64,000 bases of DNA from Avena insularis (taxonomy: Eukaryota; Streptophyta; Magnoliopsida; Poales; Poaceae), in NCBI GenBank assembly GCA_023614405.1, contig CM042684.1:533308682-533372681 (forward strand). Reading direction: 5' to 3'. Numbering within the stretch: the stretch's first letter is position 1; each line of letters starts with the position of its first letter. A model generated the notes under the pieces. It was not told the origin of the DNA. It searched no databases and saw only the letters and a program-made list of their open reading frames with translations. Of this stretch, positions 34,245 to 47,046 are shown piece after piece. The translations under genes were made by a program, and so were the position numbers.

Positions 34245-37200
34245 CTAGGAAGAAGAAGACACGAAGAGGGTAGGATACTTGGCACGGAGCTCGTCCTCGC
34301 GTTCCCAAGTGGCTTCATCAACAGAATGGAGCGACCACTGCACCTTGCAGAACTTGATGGACTTGTTGCGAGTCCTTCTTTCCGTGACTTCAAGGATTTT
34401 TATGGGGTGTTCTTGATAAGACAGATCTTCTTGGAGATTGATGAGTTCATGATCCACGGTCCTGCCGGGATCCTTGAAGCACTTCTTGAGTTGAGAGATA
34501 TGGAAAACATCATGGACCTTGAGTTTTTCAGGGAGCTCAAGAGCATAAGCAACTTCTCCTCTTCTTCCACGAATTTTGAAAGGACCGATGTGTCTAGGAG
34601 CCAGCTTTCCTTTTGATACCAAACCGGTGCGTGCCTCTCATGGGAGTGACACGAAGGTAAACGAGATCACCAGGGACATACTCCATGTCCGTGTGCTTTC
34701 TGTCATAGTTGCTCTTCTGGCGACTTTGAGCAACCTTCATGTTTTCTAGAATGATGTGAACCTTCTCCTCCGCTTGAGTTACAATGTCGGGGCCAAACAA
34801 TGTTCTTTCACCTACGCCCGACCAACCAATCGGAGTTCTGCATTTGCGACCATAGAGAACCTCAAATGGTGCCATCTTTAGACTTTTCTGGAAGCTGTTG
34901 TTGTAAGAGAATTCCGCATAAGGAAGGCATTCTTCCCACTTCATGCCGAAAGAGATAACGCAAGCACGGAGCATATCTTCCAGAATCTGATTGATCCTTT
35001 CAACTTGTCCTTGCGACTGAGGGTGGTAAGCTGTGTTGAAGTTCAATTTTGTTCCCAAAGCATTTTGGAAACTTCCCCAGAACTTGGAAGTGAAGATGCT
35101 TCCACGGTCTGAGCTGATCTCAAGAGGAACCCCATACAGAGAGACAATTATGTTGATATAGAGCTCAGCCAACTGAATTGCAGAAATTGTTTCCTTGACG
35201 GGAAAGAAGTGAGCCACTTTAGAAAGCCTGTCGATGACAACAAAGATTGCATTGTTGCCCTTCTGCGACCTTGGAAAACCAGTAATGAAGTCCATCTCTA
35301 CTTTCTCCCATTTCCATTCCAGAGGTTTCAATGGCTGTAGAAGACCGGAAGGTTTCTGATGGACAGCTTTAACTCTACAGTAGACATCACACTCGGAGAC
35401 ATACTTGGCGCAACATTGTTTCAACCCAGGCCACCAATATTGTGTTTTCAAGTCCATGTACATCTTAGTGCTGCCAGGATGTATAGAAAGAACAGAATCA
35501 TGCGCCTCCTTAAGAACTTGCTCTCTCAAACCCGAGTCACTCGGAACGTACATTCGGTGTTCAAAGAATAGAGCTCCCTGATCGTCGACGTGAAAGGACT
35601 CATACCTCGGCAGTTGAATGTTGGAGATTATGTTTTTGGTGTAAGCATCACCTCGCTGACTAGCACGAATCTTTTCTTCCAAGAGAGGGGTTACCAGAAG
35701 ATTCAGAAGAAACCCTTGATCCACAATTTCAAGGTTGAGCTGGCGGAATTCCTCGCACAAGAGAGGCTGTTGTTCTTCCAGCATGAGGTTATTGACATAA
35801 GCTTTTCGGCTGAGAGCATCGGCCATGACATTAGCTTTGCCCGGAGTATAGTTGATGGTCAAATCGAATCATTAATTGCTTCAATCCACCTTCTTTGACG
35901 AGGGTTGAGATCAGGCTGCGTGAAGATATACTTCAGATTCTTGTGATCAGAAAAGAGCTCACAGCGGTTGCCAAGCAAGTAGTGCCTCCATACTTTCAAA
36001 GCAAAGACAACTGTTGCGAGTTCGAGGTCATGTGTAGGATAGTTGATCTCATGCATCTTCAACTGTCGAGAGGCATAAGCAACAACGTGTTTTTCTTGCA
36101 TAAGGACCGCACCCAATCCTTGCAAGGAGGCGTCACAGAATATCTAGAACGGCTTTGATGTATCTGGAGGAATCAAGACTGGTGTGGAAGTGAGCTTCTC
36201 TTTGAGTGTTTCAAAGCTTGCTTGACATGCAGGAGACCAAAGGTATCTCTTTCCTTTCTTGAGGAGATCGGTAAGAGGCTTCGCAATCTTCGAGAAATTC
36301 TGAACGGTTACGGCAAGAATTAGCCAAACCAAGGAAACTCCGGACTTCTTTGACATTTATGGGAGGAAGTCAGTCAACAATTGTCTTAACAGTTTCTGGG
36401 TTGACGGCAATGCCCTTGGCAGAGATGACGTGACCAAGGTAGGTGACTTCAGGCAGCCAGAACTCACATTTGGAGAACTTTGCATACAGGCGGTTCTCAC
36501 GAAGCTTGTTTAGGACACACCGAAGGTGTTCTTCATGTTCTTCTTTTGACTTAGAATAGACTAGGATGTCATCCAGATAGACCACAACAAACTTATCAAG
36601 ATACTCCATGAAAACCAAGTTCATAAGCCTCGAGAAGGTGGCAGGTGCATTGGTGAGACCGAAAGACATGACCGTGTACTCATACAGGCCATAGCGGGTG
36701 GTGAAAGCTGTTTTGGGAACATCTTCTTTGTGAATCTTGATTTGATGATATCCACTTCTCAAGTCAAGCTTAGAGAAAACCACGGCTCTAGCTAGCTAAT
36801 CGAAGAGATCATTAATCCGCGGCAGGGGATATTTATTCTTGATGGTTTTAGCATTGAGAGCCCGATAGTCAACACAAAGTCTATCAGTCTTGTCTCGCTT
36901 CTTCACGAAGATGGTTGGGCTACCCCAAGAAGAAGTACTGTGTTGAATGAAACCCAACTTTTCTTGTTCATCAAGCTGACGTTTGAGTTCAGCCAATTCA
37001 GCAGGACCCATTTTATAAGGCCGCTTGGAGATAGGAGCGGTTCCAGGTTCAAGCTCAATCACAAACTCGACCTCTCGGTCAGGAGGCATACCTGACAACT
37101 CTTCAGGAAAAACATTTGGGAACTCACAGACCACCGGAACACTCTGAATAGCTTCCATAGCATCAACATTCAAAGGCGCCAAAGAGAAAAGCTGAATTGC

Positions 37201-38689
37201 AGGAGTCAGACTTGGAGAATAGACTATATGGCCTTCAGAAATTTTCAGAGAAACCGAGCGTTCAGCATAATCAATCACAACTGCATTTGCTGTTAACCAA
37301 TCCATTCCCAAGATAACATCAATGTCAGAGTTGCCCAGAATAATTAAGGAAGCCGAGAACAAAGAGCCACCAATCTCAATTTGATTGCCATGGCTGGTAT
37401 GAGCAGCCCTCATGTTTGACCCAGGAGATTGTACCACAAGACGATGCAATAAGGGAACCATAGCCAGATCATGCTCATGCGCAAACTTGTGAGAAACAAA
37501 AGAATGCGAAGCACCAGAATCAAACAAAACTCGTGCAAGGACTGAGTTAACGGGAAGCATACCCATCACAACTCCAGGTGCATGCTCACTGAGCTTGGCA
37601 CGAGCGTTGACACACAGCAACCATGACCCGGGCTTGGTGTTGATGTTGAGAGCCGAGGTGGAGGTGCACGAACCATAGAAGAACTTGCAGGTCTTGGAGG
37701 TGGTGGAGGAAGAGCTTTGTTGTTCATTGGACAATTCCGGTGTTGATGCTCAGTGTTTCCACAGTGTAACAGCACAGTGGGCGTGGAGCAGCGTAGCCAG
37801 GGACTCCGCCATGCGCTCCAGGGTAGTTGTGGTTGTAGCCCCTACGAGCCGCGGTGAAGGAGTTTGGTGGCCTTGCCGCGTAGCTTGACGGTCTTGGTGG
37901 AGCCGGGAGCGACGGTGGGGTGTTAGGAACCCACACGCGGCGCTTAGACGGAGCTGACATAGCTAAAGAGCTTGCTGCATCGCGGCTGTGTTTCTTGGAC
38001 TCCTCAAACACTTGCCTACTTGCTTCTTCCTGCAGAGCTGTATGTTGGAGTTCCAGTAAAGACCCCGGCCTTGCATGAGTGATTGCATATTTGGTTGATG
38101 CATTGAGCCCTTGTCTGAACCTCTTTTGCTTCTTCTTGTCATCAGAGATCTCATCGCCGCCATACCGAGAAAGGTTCATGATGTTTCTGATATAGGTATT
38201 GACATTGTCGTTGCCCTTCTTGAGGTTGAGAAACACTTCCTTCATCCTTTCCATGACAATTTCTGACAGATGTTGCTCTTTGAAAGCCCCAGTGAACTAC
38301 TCCCAAGTAGGCTGAAACTCAGAGTGGTTTGCCTTCAGGTAATTATCCCACCACAGAGCTGCATCTCCCTTCAGAAGGTGAGTGGCACATTTTACCCATT
38401 CTTGCTCAGGAACATCAGTAGTCATCAGCAACTTTGACATCTCACGCAGCCAATCATCTGCGTCCAGAGGCTGATCAGACACCTCAAAGTGGCGCGGGTT
38501 GAACTTCAGAAAACTCTTGATGTCTCCTCGCTTGGGAGGTGGAGGTAGCGGAATAAACTCATTCCTCCTGACACTTTCTTCAAATCGCTGATGGTTCTGC
38601 TGCATTGCTCCCAAGGCATTAGCAATACTTGCCAACGCAGCCCCCAGTTCAGATGGTATGTCCTCCTCAGAACGGCGTGGTGGTGCCAT
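34245..38689 (-). pseudogene. Gypsy gag-pol, chromovirus-like, decayed by stops and frameshifts
   Basis: In minus-strand order: Gag from ATG 38689 (DDWLREMSKL, WWDNYLKAN), an in-frame stop near 38298, more Gag with a Pro-rich tail, and a zinc knuckle ([11 protein letters not shown]) reached through a frameshift near 37770. Then come aspartic protease ([12 protein letters not shown]) and reverse transcriptase, with stops near 36796 and 36370 and the active-site motif [11 protein letters not shown]. RNase H follows (36150-35860), with a frameshift before it and a stop near 36144. The integrase (35862-34594) keeps its DDE core (MDFITGF, SSDRGS, QGQVERINQ), but its zinc finger Cys pair reads CDVYC. 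A last frameshift near 34610 leads to the C-terminal tail with a chromodomain-like block (KFCKVQWSLHSVDEATWE) ending at 34245. This order and tail indicate a Tekay/Del-like chromovirus. At least seven lesions leave no functional polyprotein. Confidence 0.9.
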
Positions 38690-39570
38690 CCTGTGATTGA
38701 TATAAAACACAAGTCAGTACCATGATGGAGAATAATAATAATCCAAAATAGTACCAAAATGGAATTAACCAAGATTAAAGGATACAAGTTACTAAGATGA
38801 TATTAAAATATCAACAAAGTTCAAAGCACCTAGAAGATATTAAGCATATCGCACATGACTGAACAAGGAGTGTGGTACACAAGCTAACAAAGAAATTTTT
38901 TCCGCAAATTTCGGCATTAAAATACCACTATATGCGCAAAATCACTTAACGAATCAAGATTAGTAACTCTACCAATTCAATATACAAGAGCGAATGATAA
39001 AAGTAGTGGTATGGTCATGACTCCATCCCACACTCAAATCATTACTCCGCACATGAATAAGTAAAACACATATCCCAACACCTTCTTTTTAAGATGAACC
39101 TAAAGATTAGTAACTACGGAAACGAACACCCCAAACAAGATAGCGTCGGATAACAAAGAATAAGACAGATCGCGTCGGTTTACAATGAATCAGATAGATC
39201 GTGTCGGTTTACAACGAATCAGATAGATCGCGTCGGTTTACAAAAGCTTGTCGGTATGGAATGTACCAACAGTTGATAACCAAAAGGCAGATAGTGATAA
39301 CAAGTTGGATGCAACAGATAGACAAGGAATTACACACACACACATACAACCTATGGTACTACGGAAACCCCAAACACGTGAATCCTAGTTTGAATTTTAG
39401 AAGAGGATTGAAAACGCTACACTTCCTTACCAGAAAAAGGGTGGGTGGGTGGGTAAGAAGAAAAATGGAAGCAGTCCTACTCTCACGTTTTTGTTTTTCC
39501 CTAGTATACATAGCTACCCAAAATATTTGCTAGACTGACAACGACCATTTGGCTGAGACCCTGAAGGGCG
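38690..39570. other. Gypsy 5' untranslated leader
   Basis: Non-coding sequence between primer site and gag. It contains a short local array near 39145-39245 in which cgtcggtttaca and gatcg recur three to four times. Confidence 0.6.
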
Positions 39571-39587
39571 GGATGGCTCTGATACCA
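39571..39587 (-). promoter_or_regulatory. Primer binding site (initiator tRNA-Met type)
   Basis: The minus strand reads TGGTATCAGAGCCATCC two bases from the 5' LTR end, complementary to the 3' end of plant initiator tRNA-Met. Confidence 0.92.
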
Positions 39588-39589
39588 AT

Positions 39590-42500
39590 TGTAACTACCT
39601 CGGTGAATTACGCTCTAAGTTGCATGCCTGGATGAGCAAAAGTGGTTAAAATAGTACGGTGGGGCCAGGGGCCACTCATAGGTAGACCTTTTGGCCGTCC
39701 TAACCACCTCCAGAACATCGGGACAAGAACGAGCGGCGTAATCGGCAGGCGAATGGATCAACTACATACACAAGTGAGTATGTATGCAAGCCTCCATACA
39801 ACAGTTTTCAGAGCTATTCCATCTAAAAGAAATAGAAATATTGCAACGCCATACGGCAAGATCCAAATATCCTAGATAGATATATTAGTTTAGGATAGCT
39901 CCTCATACATCAAACATCAGAGTATCAGACGGAAGCGGAAAACAAGATCCGAGTACGGATAAGAAGCAAATCGGCATAAGATGCCACATAACTAAACACA
40001 TCCCGCCCACAGATCTCACGGATCCCCATCCCCGGAATCTCTACACCGCGTGATCGTTGCCAACATCATCCGTCTCCTCCACCCAGTATCCCTCTTGCGA
40101 ATACACCTGTTCATCTGAATCAAACAATTTATCGTGTGAGACCCTAGGGGTACTCAGCAAGTCTTTATGCCTCTAAAGGGGACATATACCTGGGGTGACG
40201 CAATTGCAGCAAAAGATAATAACTAACAAGTCTATAGATACTCGCTAACCATCCGCCTAACCAATGATAGACGGATGTCCGTTAATTGGTAACAACAGTT
40301 ATAACAGTATAATTAACAGATCCATCCTCCTTCTCGCTTACCAACGAGAAAGCGGACGAATAACCCATCCGTTAGCAGTTTTATTAACCATTCCATGAGT
40401 GTTGCACTAGTTACTAGTCAGTTACTTAGTCAAATTAAAAGCGGTACTTTAGTTATACTTGTCTATGATCGAGCTGCTCCAAGTCGTCCATAACGCGGAC
40501 ATGGCTTTGAAGATTTACCTGAGGGTGCACAAATAGCAACACACTCGATCAACCTCGGAAAAACCAAATCAAAACCCAACGAGGAATTCACGACAAAGCG
40601 ATCACAGGATTCAGAAATATTTCAGGGGCCACCCACTAAGCTACCATAGCGAAGTTGGCGGCTCGACGGACCCGGGGTTTGTGTTGGCGGTAAACGATCG
40701 GGAACCCGAAGTGTGACTAGGCTTGTCGACTGAAAAACGTGTCACGATCCAAAATAAAAGTGCTCCACGCTGTAAATAAACAGGAAAGCATGGCATAAGT
40801 ACAGGATAGTAATAAAACCCCAAACTAGTTGTGGCCCCAAGAAATAGAATTGAATCAAGCTCTGGCTCAGGGGGGTCCACGGCCTCCCGGATGTGGATAG
40901 TGCGAATAGTCAAGGAACAGGAATCAAGTACTCGGGGTCCTACGGGACACAAGTGAGCATGAAAAACCAAATAGCAGATATTGCTCACCGGTGCCTCTTT
41001 CATTAGTTATCCCATTACTACTCAGGTTAAGTTGTTTAGGTACCTCGTTATCCATCAGACACTCACATACCCTACACATGCTATTCTACGACTCGCATGG
41101 CTCAAACAACTCCTGTAGTAATGGCTCATGGGATGGAGGAACAAGCTTCGGTGGGGTTTAAAAGTAAAGGCTATGCAGTACTTGGATTCAATTTAATGCA
41201 ATCATGACTCAATGATGCAAGAATAAGATAGAGGCAATATGTACTATATGTATGCAAGCATGTGGTACTGCTTGCCTGGCAGCTCAGTTGAAGCGAGAGA
41301 CGGATCTGGGTAGTGCTCCTGGGATTCCTGATATATCCCACAACAAGGCCTATTCGAAGAAGAACCAAACAAACAAGGGCCAATATAAATAAAGTGCACA
41401 AGCATAGGAGTAAAAATGCGACAAGCAAACAAGCATGCCATGATGAATGATGCACAATTTACATGGCAATAATGTAGCATGGCATGGGTCAGGTGTGGGG
41501 TACAAGAATAAAGCATTTTCTTAAGTTTTAGTCATGTTTTACTCCCAAATAAGTTGCTGTATACTTTATATTTATATGATGCATGCTGCAAATCAGAACA
41601 TGGAAGGCATAGTTAGAACGGGCTCGTCGCGCTGATCGATTTAGACATATTATTTGTCAAATTTAGAGTTGTAGAATTAAAGTTATTAATTATTTTAAAA
41701 AAGGCATTTTTATTGCATTTAAACAATTTCAAAAATTTAATTTGCCCAAAAGATATTTTGAATGGCATATTTGCAATCCTCACATTTTTCTGATTCCAAA
41801 ACATATATTATTTGGAATTACAATTTAAAAGTTATTAAAAATGGAATTTAATTACATATTAAAACATTTCTGAAATTGTTTTATTAAAACAAAAACACAG
41901 ACAGACTTTTGCTACTCAGCCACACCTAGCCACAACCACCGACATGTGGGGTCATGAAGTGGCGAAAATCACATGTAAACGTTTGCACCACGAGCTAAGC
42001 TAGCCAAGGCGATCAGTGGGGCAATGGGCTCATGAGGCCACTGACAATGACGAACCAGGGGTGCCACGTGGGGATCTAGGGGCTGCGGGTTGAGGTTTAC
42101 AAAACCCGGAGCCTTTTACAAAAGCCACGGAGGTCAGTCTGGTGGGCACAGTCTGCGGGTTGAGGCAAAAAGTGTGTGTGTGTGGGGGTATTTGAAAAGT
42201 ACCCAACTGGTACTGTGGATCTTCTCTGAATTTGCTGTCGACAGTCTTGTGGCGATGACAGCATGTGTGAGGCTCGATCTGGCGACCTCGTCTTGTGGCA
42301 TGAAGTGGCTGCGGTGGCTTGGGGGTTGCTGAAGGAGGACAGCGAGGTTTGGGGGCTCACCGCGGTGATGTCGATGGTGATGGATCGGGCCGGGGAGTAG
42401 CAGGGCGACGGCGAGGCAGAGGCCGAGCGAGCTAGGGTTTCCGTCGGCGTCGTGGATCTGCGGCAGGTCTGGGGCCTCTTCTCCTGGTTGCTGTGCACGG

Positions 42501-44036
42501 GAACAACGCAGGAGGTCGCCTTGGTCTTCCCCGACACCAACACACCCGCCCGCCGCGGTGTTTTGTCAAGGAGATGGAGGAGGCCGATGATGGCCGACGA
42601 TGGGGTGGAGAGGGGTGGCAGGTGAGGGAGAAGGGGAGGCGCAGAGGCCAGGGGGAAGATCTGGCACGACAGAGAGATGGGAGGGAGTAGATGAGGATGG
42701 AAGAGGAGAGGGGTGCCGTGGGGGATCGGGTGGAGAAAAAGGTGGCTTCGGCCACCTTTTTGCTTCTCCTCCCTCACGTGCTGGGCACGGCTAGGGCATG
42801 GGAGGGGCGGTCAGGGACTGCCAGGTGGGACCAGGGCGAGGCCAAGGAGGCCAGGCTCGGTGTGGGGGCCTGGTGGTAGAGAGAGAGAGGGTGAGCTAGG
42901 GTTGGGGTAGCTCGGCTAGGGTTGGATAGAAGGGGTAGCTTCGGCATAGGGAGAGAGGGGCTAGGTGGGCCCTTGCTGGCAGAGAGAGAGGGAGGGGTGC
43001 CTCGGCATGGTGAGAGGAGGGTGGTGAGGTGAGGTTAGGGTAAGGGGTTAGGGTTGGAAATAGAGGTAGGGGTTATGAGGGTTTTAGGGTTTATAATTGA
43101 TCAAGGCCAAAAAAAGGGGCGATGAGGGTGGAGATGGTGAGAGGTGAGGTTTTGATGCTCATGGCAAGGAGAAGAGATCAAGGTGGTGAGGTTTTATGGT
43201 AAGAACAAAAGAATAGAACCAACATGAATGGATTCACAAAGAACCATGCTCCACTTCCAAAAATACAAGAAAAACCAAAGGGAGGGGATGATGGTGAGAT
43301 CTGCATGGCCCATGCAAAAGCATTAAATGCCATGTTTTAATCTTGTGAAAACAAAGTAAATAATCATGGGATTTACATATGCATCCCAAAATATGGAGTA
43401 AGCCAAGCTAAAAGAATTTAAAAGAAGGTTCCATGTGGAGTAGATGGAGATGATCATATTTGAATATAATTGGGACTTGCTAGTGTGTATATTCCACTAG
43501 ATGTTTAATAGTCTCTAAAATATTCCAACATGAGCATACATTCATAATAATCCATATGGAAACTAGAAAACGAGGTTCCACTCACAAAGCATGCAAAGGT
43601 GGCTCCACATATTAATAATGTGGAACAACATGATGCTAGTGTGAGGGCATGTGGAAAGTAGAAGTGGATCCATCCCAACCCACATGAGCTAGTTTTAAAA
43701 GCCAAAGAAAAAGTAGAGCTCATGGATAATTAGAATGGTGGAATTATAAGGTGGTGACAAAGAAAGGTGAGGGAGTTGAATAAAAGATATGCCCCAACTC
43801 AACTTGGGCATCAAGCATTTATCAAGAATCAAATACAATATATCAATAGGCAAAAACAATGAATAATGCATATGAGAGAATAACCAAATGAAAAGGGTTT
43901 TATATGATGCTCAAATGCAAGGTGGCATGATGACATGAGCATGATATAATTATGATGCAATAATTATATGTAGGAAGTAGCAATTATATTACTAGACCAT
44001 GTAGCATTACATATGTTAGACAGATGGGATGCTACA
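39590..44036 (-). repeat. 5' LTR of the Gypsy element (right copy, 4,447 bp)
   Basis: It has the same termini as the left LTR. Small deletions are concentrated around 40.45-40.75 kb and 41.9-42.35 kb relative to the left copy. Confidence 0.92.
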
Positions 44037-44555
44037 CGGGTGTGCACGTAGTTGGAGCATCTTCTCGAAGGCTCCATCGTCGTCGTCATCCAATGTTGTC
44101 AAGCAGCTGCTCCTGTTATTGGGGAGTTCTTCTCCGGCACCTTGTCGACGGAAGGTCGCCGTGCTAGAATCCATGGATGTAGGGCAGACACTCCCTCCTT
44201 TGGCACTGGTGTTGATGTGCTTCTACCGGCGCTATTGGATCTTCTCCAACCTCCTGGCCAAGATGTCGTACAGGAGGTTTGCCCGTGTCGTCGCAGCTGG
44301 CTCCCCTCTCATGGCCCCAAGTGGTTTCGTCCCCGGTGGCGGAGGATGATCATGCAGTGCTGCTGATAGTAGAGGAGCTTCGCCCTTGATTATGCCTCTG
44401 GAACCTTTATGAGGACTTCTATGCTAATTGCAGGGACCTATGTGTAATTTTCTGTTTCCTCATGTCCCTTTTTGTAAGTTGTACGCCACGGCTGACGGAT
44501 GAATGAAAGCACCCGGTCCTTCTGGACCGTTCCTTGTTCAAAAAAAAGATAAGCA

Positions 44556-45479
44556 AATTTTGAACTCTTACGTAGTACTAAGGAAGTAAAGTGATTGAGA
44601 TTTCTCTCTATTTGATAAATTAGGGCTTAGTTCATAATATAAGTGCTATAAATTTAAATATGACTTTTGTTCATTTTCAACCTAGGGAAACATTTGAAAA
44701 ATTAAACAACACATTTATATGGAGTCATTGACTAAATTCAAAGGCACAATTCATTCATCATGGACATGATATCATACAAGTATAACCTTTGAATTCAAAT
44801 GTGAGTTTGAATCCTACATTCTTACTGAATTCAGGTATGCAAATGATCTAAAAAATATATAGGTAAAAATAAATAAAATAGACATCTCGTAAAAGTAAAT
44901 ATGTGTGGCCACCTGAGTATCTTTTTACATGATTTGTTATAAGATTTATCTAAGAAGAAAAGTTGCGAGAATAAAATGAAGGAAAAGCAAATCCTAAACC
45001 GAATCTCCTATCTTATTATCTTGATCTTCTTTTGTAGAACATACACAAAGACAAAGGAAGGTTTTTTTTTTAACATAAGACAAAGGAAGGTTTGATTATG
45101 GTTCAAATGTTTGCTTTCACCACTTAGGTGGGGCAATTTTCACTATAAAAATACGATGGTAGCATGCACTTTTTTTGGACGGCATAAAACAAATGTATTT
45201 GCAAAAGTTTTTTATTCAGCAGATGAGCTTTGTCGGCGCCTATCAAGTGGCGGAAAATTTTACACCGATACCGACTATGTACCGGCACATAAGCGTGTTA
45301 TGATAGGTGGTATGCAACGCCGAAGTTTCTTGTGCCGTGCTTGGGCAACAAAAGCATTAATTATTGTGTTGTTCATTCTGAGCGACGTTAAAAGGGGAAA
45401 TGCTAGTCAAACATGTCTTATTGATTCGTTATGATTTTCTAGCTGACTAGCGTGCCCTACCATTGAGCCAGCCTTGTCC
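44556..45479. other. AT-rich intergenic sequence; one unrecognised 107-codon frame
   Basis: The plus frame 45111-45434 (starts MLSPLRWGNFHYKN) has no domain I know and no supporting promoter or splice context. It is probably chance or a relic. Nothing else is seen. Confidence 0.3.
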
Positions 45480-45657
45480 TTAGAGCATCTCCAACAGGTG
45501 CCCTAAAATAAGTCGCCAATTTTCGTTTTTGGACACCACTTTTATAGTTTTTTTACACCAAATGTTATGCTGCTATTTCAGATGATGAAGATAGGGCAGA
45601 TGCCCTAAAATAGGACATCATCCCATACATCCAAACCATATTTCATCATGACACTTC

Positions 45658-46334
45658 CAGGGCTAGTCCTGAGATTTCGGGGGCCCGAGGCAAACATAGA
45701 ACTCGAGGCCCTCAATACAAATATCATAATAATTATTATTACATGTGTATATAAACTATTAAGCCGCTGAAGTTTGTCAAAAAGCAGTATCCATATCGAA
45801 CAATTTGTACATACAATTGGTTATTTGACCTTTGGAGAAAAATAGGGGAACTGGTGTGAAAGGGAATACTAAATTTGTAAAGGAATTATGGAACACGACG
45901 TATCTAAATGGTCTGCTAATTCTAGAAAAAAACGTCTGTTTATAAGCGGAAGAAAAGATCGTGTGCTAATTTCTTTTTACTGGACTCTAGCCATTTTCTA
46001 CACCACCAGTCCGACCCATTTAATCACCTCATAGAGGCTTATCAAGAGATCGATACAAGTTCCCATTTTCTACACCACCGGCACCACCCATTTAATCACC
46101 TCATAGAGGATAATAAAAAGATACAAGGCCCAAACTATGTAAACAAAAAAGCCCGCTAGGAGGACGTGAGGCTTCCTTTCTTCTCCCTGAAGCCTGAACC
46201 GCACAGATAAAAAGCTCGGACATGTCTTTAATGGCGCCACAGCAGGAACTCGAAGGTCCTCCTCAACCTGGGCCCCGATGGGTTCAGGGGCCCGGGGAGG
46301 CCGCCCACCCTGCCCCCCCTCAGGGCCGGCCCTG
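45658..46334. mobile_element. Non-autonomous hAT element nested in the Harbinger element
   Basis: The ends are CAGGGCTAGTCCTG and, inverted, CAGGGCCGGCCCTG. An exact 8-bp duplication, gacacttc, lies at 45650-45657 and 46335-46342. It is 677 bp, without a transposase frame, and related by its ends to the hAT element at 60996-62279. Confidence 0.88.
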
Positions 46335-46521
46335 GACACTTCAAAACTAAAACATAATCAAACATAAACTTCGAAATTAAAACATAATTTTAACCTAAAC
46401 TTCGAAATTAAACCATAATTTAACCTAAACTTCTACTTCTCGGAGTCATGGGAGGAGTTGATGTAGTCCATTCACCCCGGGAGTCGTTGGAGTCCACTGG
46501 CACCGGGCGCGACGAGGAGCC

Positions 46522-46596
46522 CTTCTCCTCCTCCTCCTCCTCCTCCTCCTCCTCCTCCTTCTTCTTCTTCTTCTTCTTCTTCTTCTTCTTCTTCTT

Positions 46597-46627
<31 letters not shown>
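46522..46627. repeat. Compound microsatellite (TCC)n(TTC)n
   Basis: About 12 TCC units run directly into about 22 TTC units, a strict pyrimidine/purine strand asymmetry. Long basic or Ser/Phe frames through it are artefacts of the repeat. Confidence 0.95.
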
Positions 46628-46644
46628 TTCTCGATGTCCTCCTA

Positions 46645-47046
46645 CTTCGCATAGAAGTCGAGCTCCGCTTGCACCTCCTCCGGATGCGCCTCTGCGTTGC
46701 GAGCCATCCTCTTCTCCTCGTCTTTGTTCTCCGTGATTTGATGCATCGCCCACTGGTACTCCCTGTCCTCCTCAGCCGTGGTGTAATGCACCTCCGACGC
46801 TAGTAGCTCGGTCTAAGACAGAGTTTGGCACTCCGGGAAATTCATCAGCCGACGCGGCCGAGCGAACCGCCACACAACGATGTCGCAGGCACGGGAGACG
46901 AGCTCCGGCGTGTCAAAGGTGCTGAGCCAGAGGCGCTTGTCCCGGCAAGCAATGTCCGCCGAGAAAAGTCCAGAACACTCACGGATGCCTAGCCAGCCAT
47001 TATGGCTCCGAGCTTGTGGCGTCATCCCGTCAATGGCGGTCGACAA
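46645..47046 (-). pseudogene. AP2/ERF-like domain protein, degraded, inside the transposon
   Basis: On the minus strand the frame reads GWLGIRECSGLFSADI, KRLWLSTFDTPELVSRACD and WRFARPRRLMNFPE. This follows the AP2/ERF pattern (YRGVRxR...WLGTFxTxExAARAYD.AA...G..A.LNFP) over about 55 residues, a DNA-binding fold of plant transcription factors. After a stop near 46815 the same frame continues with acidic, Glu-rich text (TAEEDREYQWAMHQ, NAEAHPEEVQAELDF) up to a second stop near 46645, just before the microsatellite. Key Gly and Glu positions are changed, so DNA binding is doubtful. The start at 47046 is the first ATG; a true start may lie elsewhere. It lies wholly within the TTA-flanked element. 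Confidence 0.6.

Larger units (their letters stand above)
29593..44036 (-). mobile_element. Gypsy LTR retrotransposon, chromovirus type, about 14.4 kb
   Basis: Two long direct repeats, 29593-34207 and 39590-44036, both run tgtaactacctcgg...gatgctaca on the plus strand. The element is minus-oriented: next to the right LTR is a primer site for initiator tRNA-Met (TGGTATCAGAGCC on the minus strand), and next to the left LTR is a polypurine tract (AGTGGGGGAGAGT). Gag, protease, RT, RNase H, integrase and a chromodomain-like end lie between in Gypsy order. Flanking pentamers cagtt and cgggt match at only three of five bases. The LTRs differ in length by about 170 bp and carry many differences, so the insertion is old. 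Confidence 0.93.
29001..44542 (+). mobile_element. Short LINE-like retroelement split by a Gypsy insertion
   Basis: The element occupies 29001-29592 and 44037-44542, about 1.1 kb when rejoined. It ends in cttgttcaaaaaaaa. The sequence aaaaagataagca occurs at both outer edges (28988-29000 and 44543-44555), giving a target duplication of up to 13 bp whose A-run overlaps the tail. The 5' part is GC-rich leader and the 3' part is UTR-like. No reverse transcriptase is encoded, so it is another deletion-type LINE. It differs in sequence from the one at 4964-6197. Confidence 0.75.

Noticed and set aside
46446..46654. 68-codon Arg-rich and Phe/Ser-rich frames
   Set aside because: They are translations of the (TCC)n(TTC)n microsatellite on the two strands.
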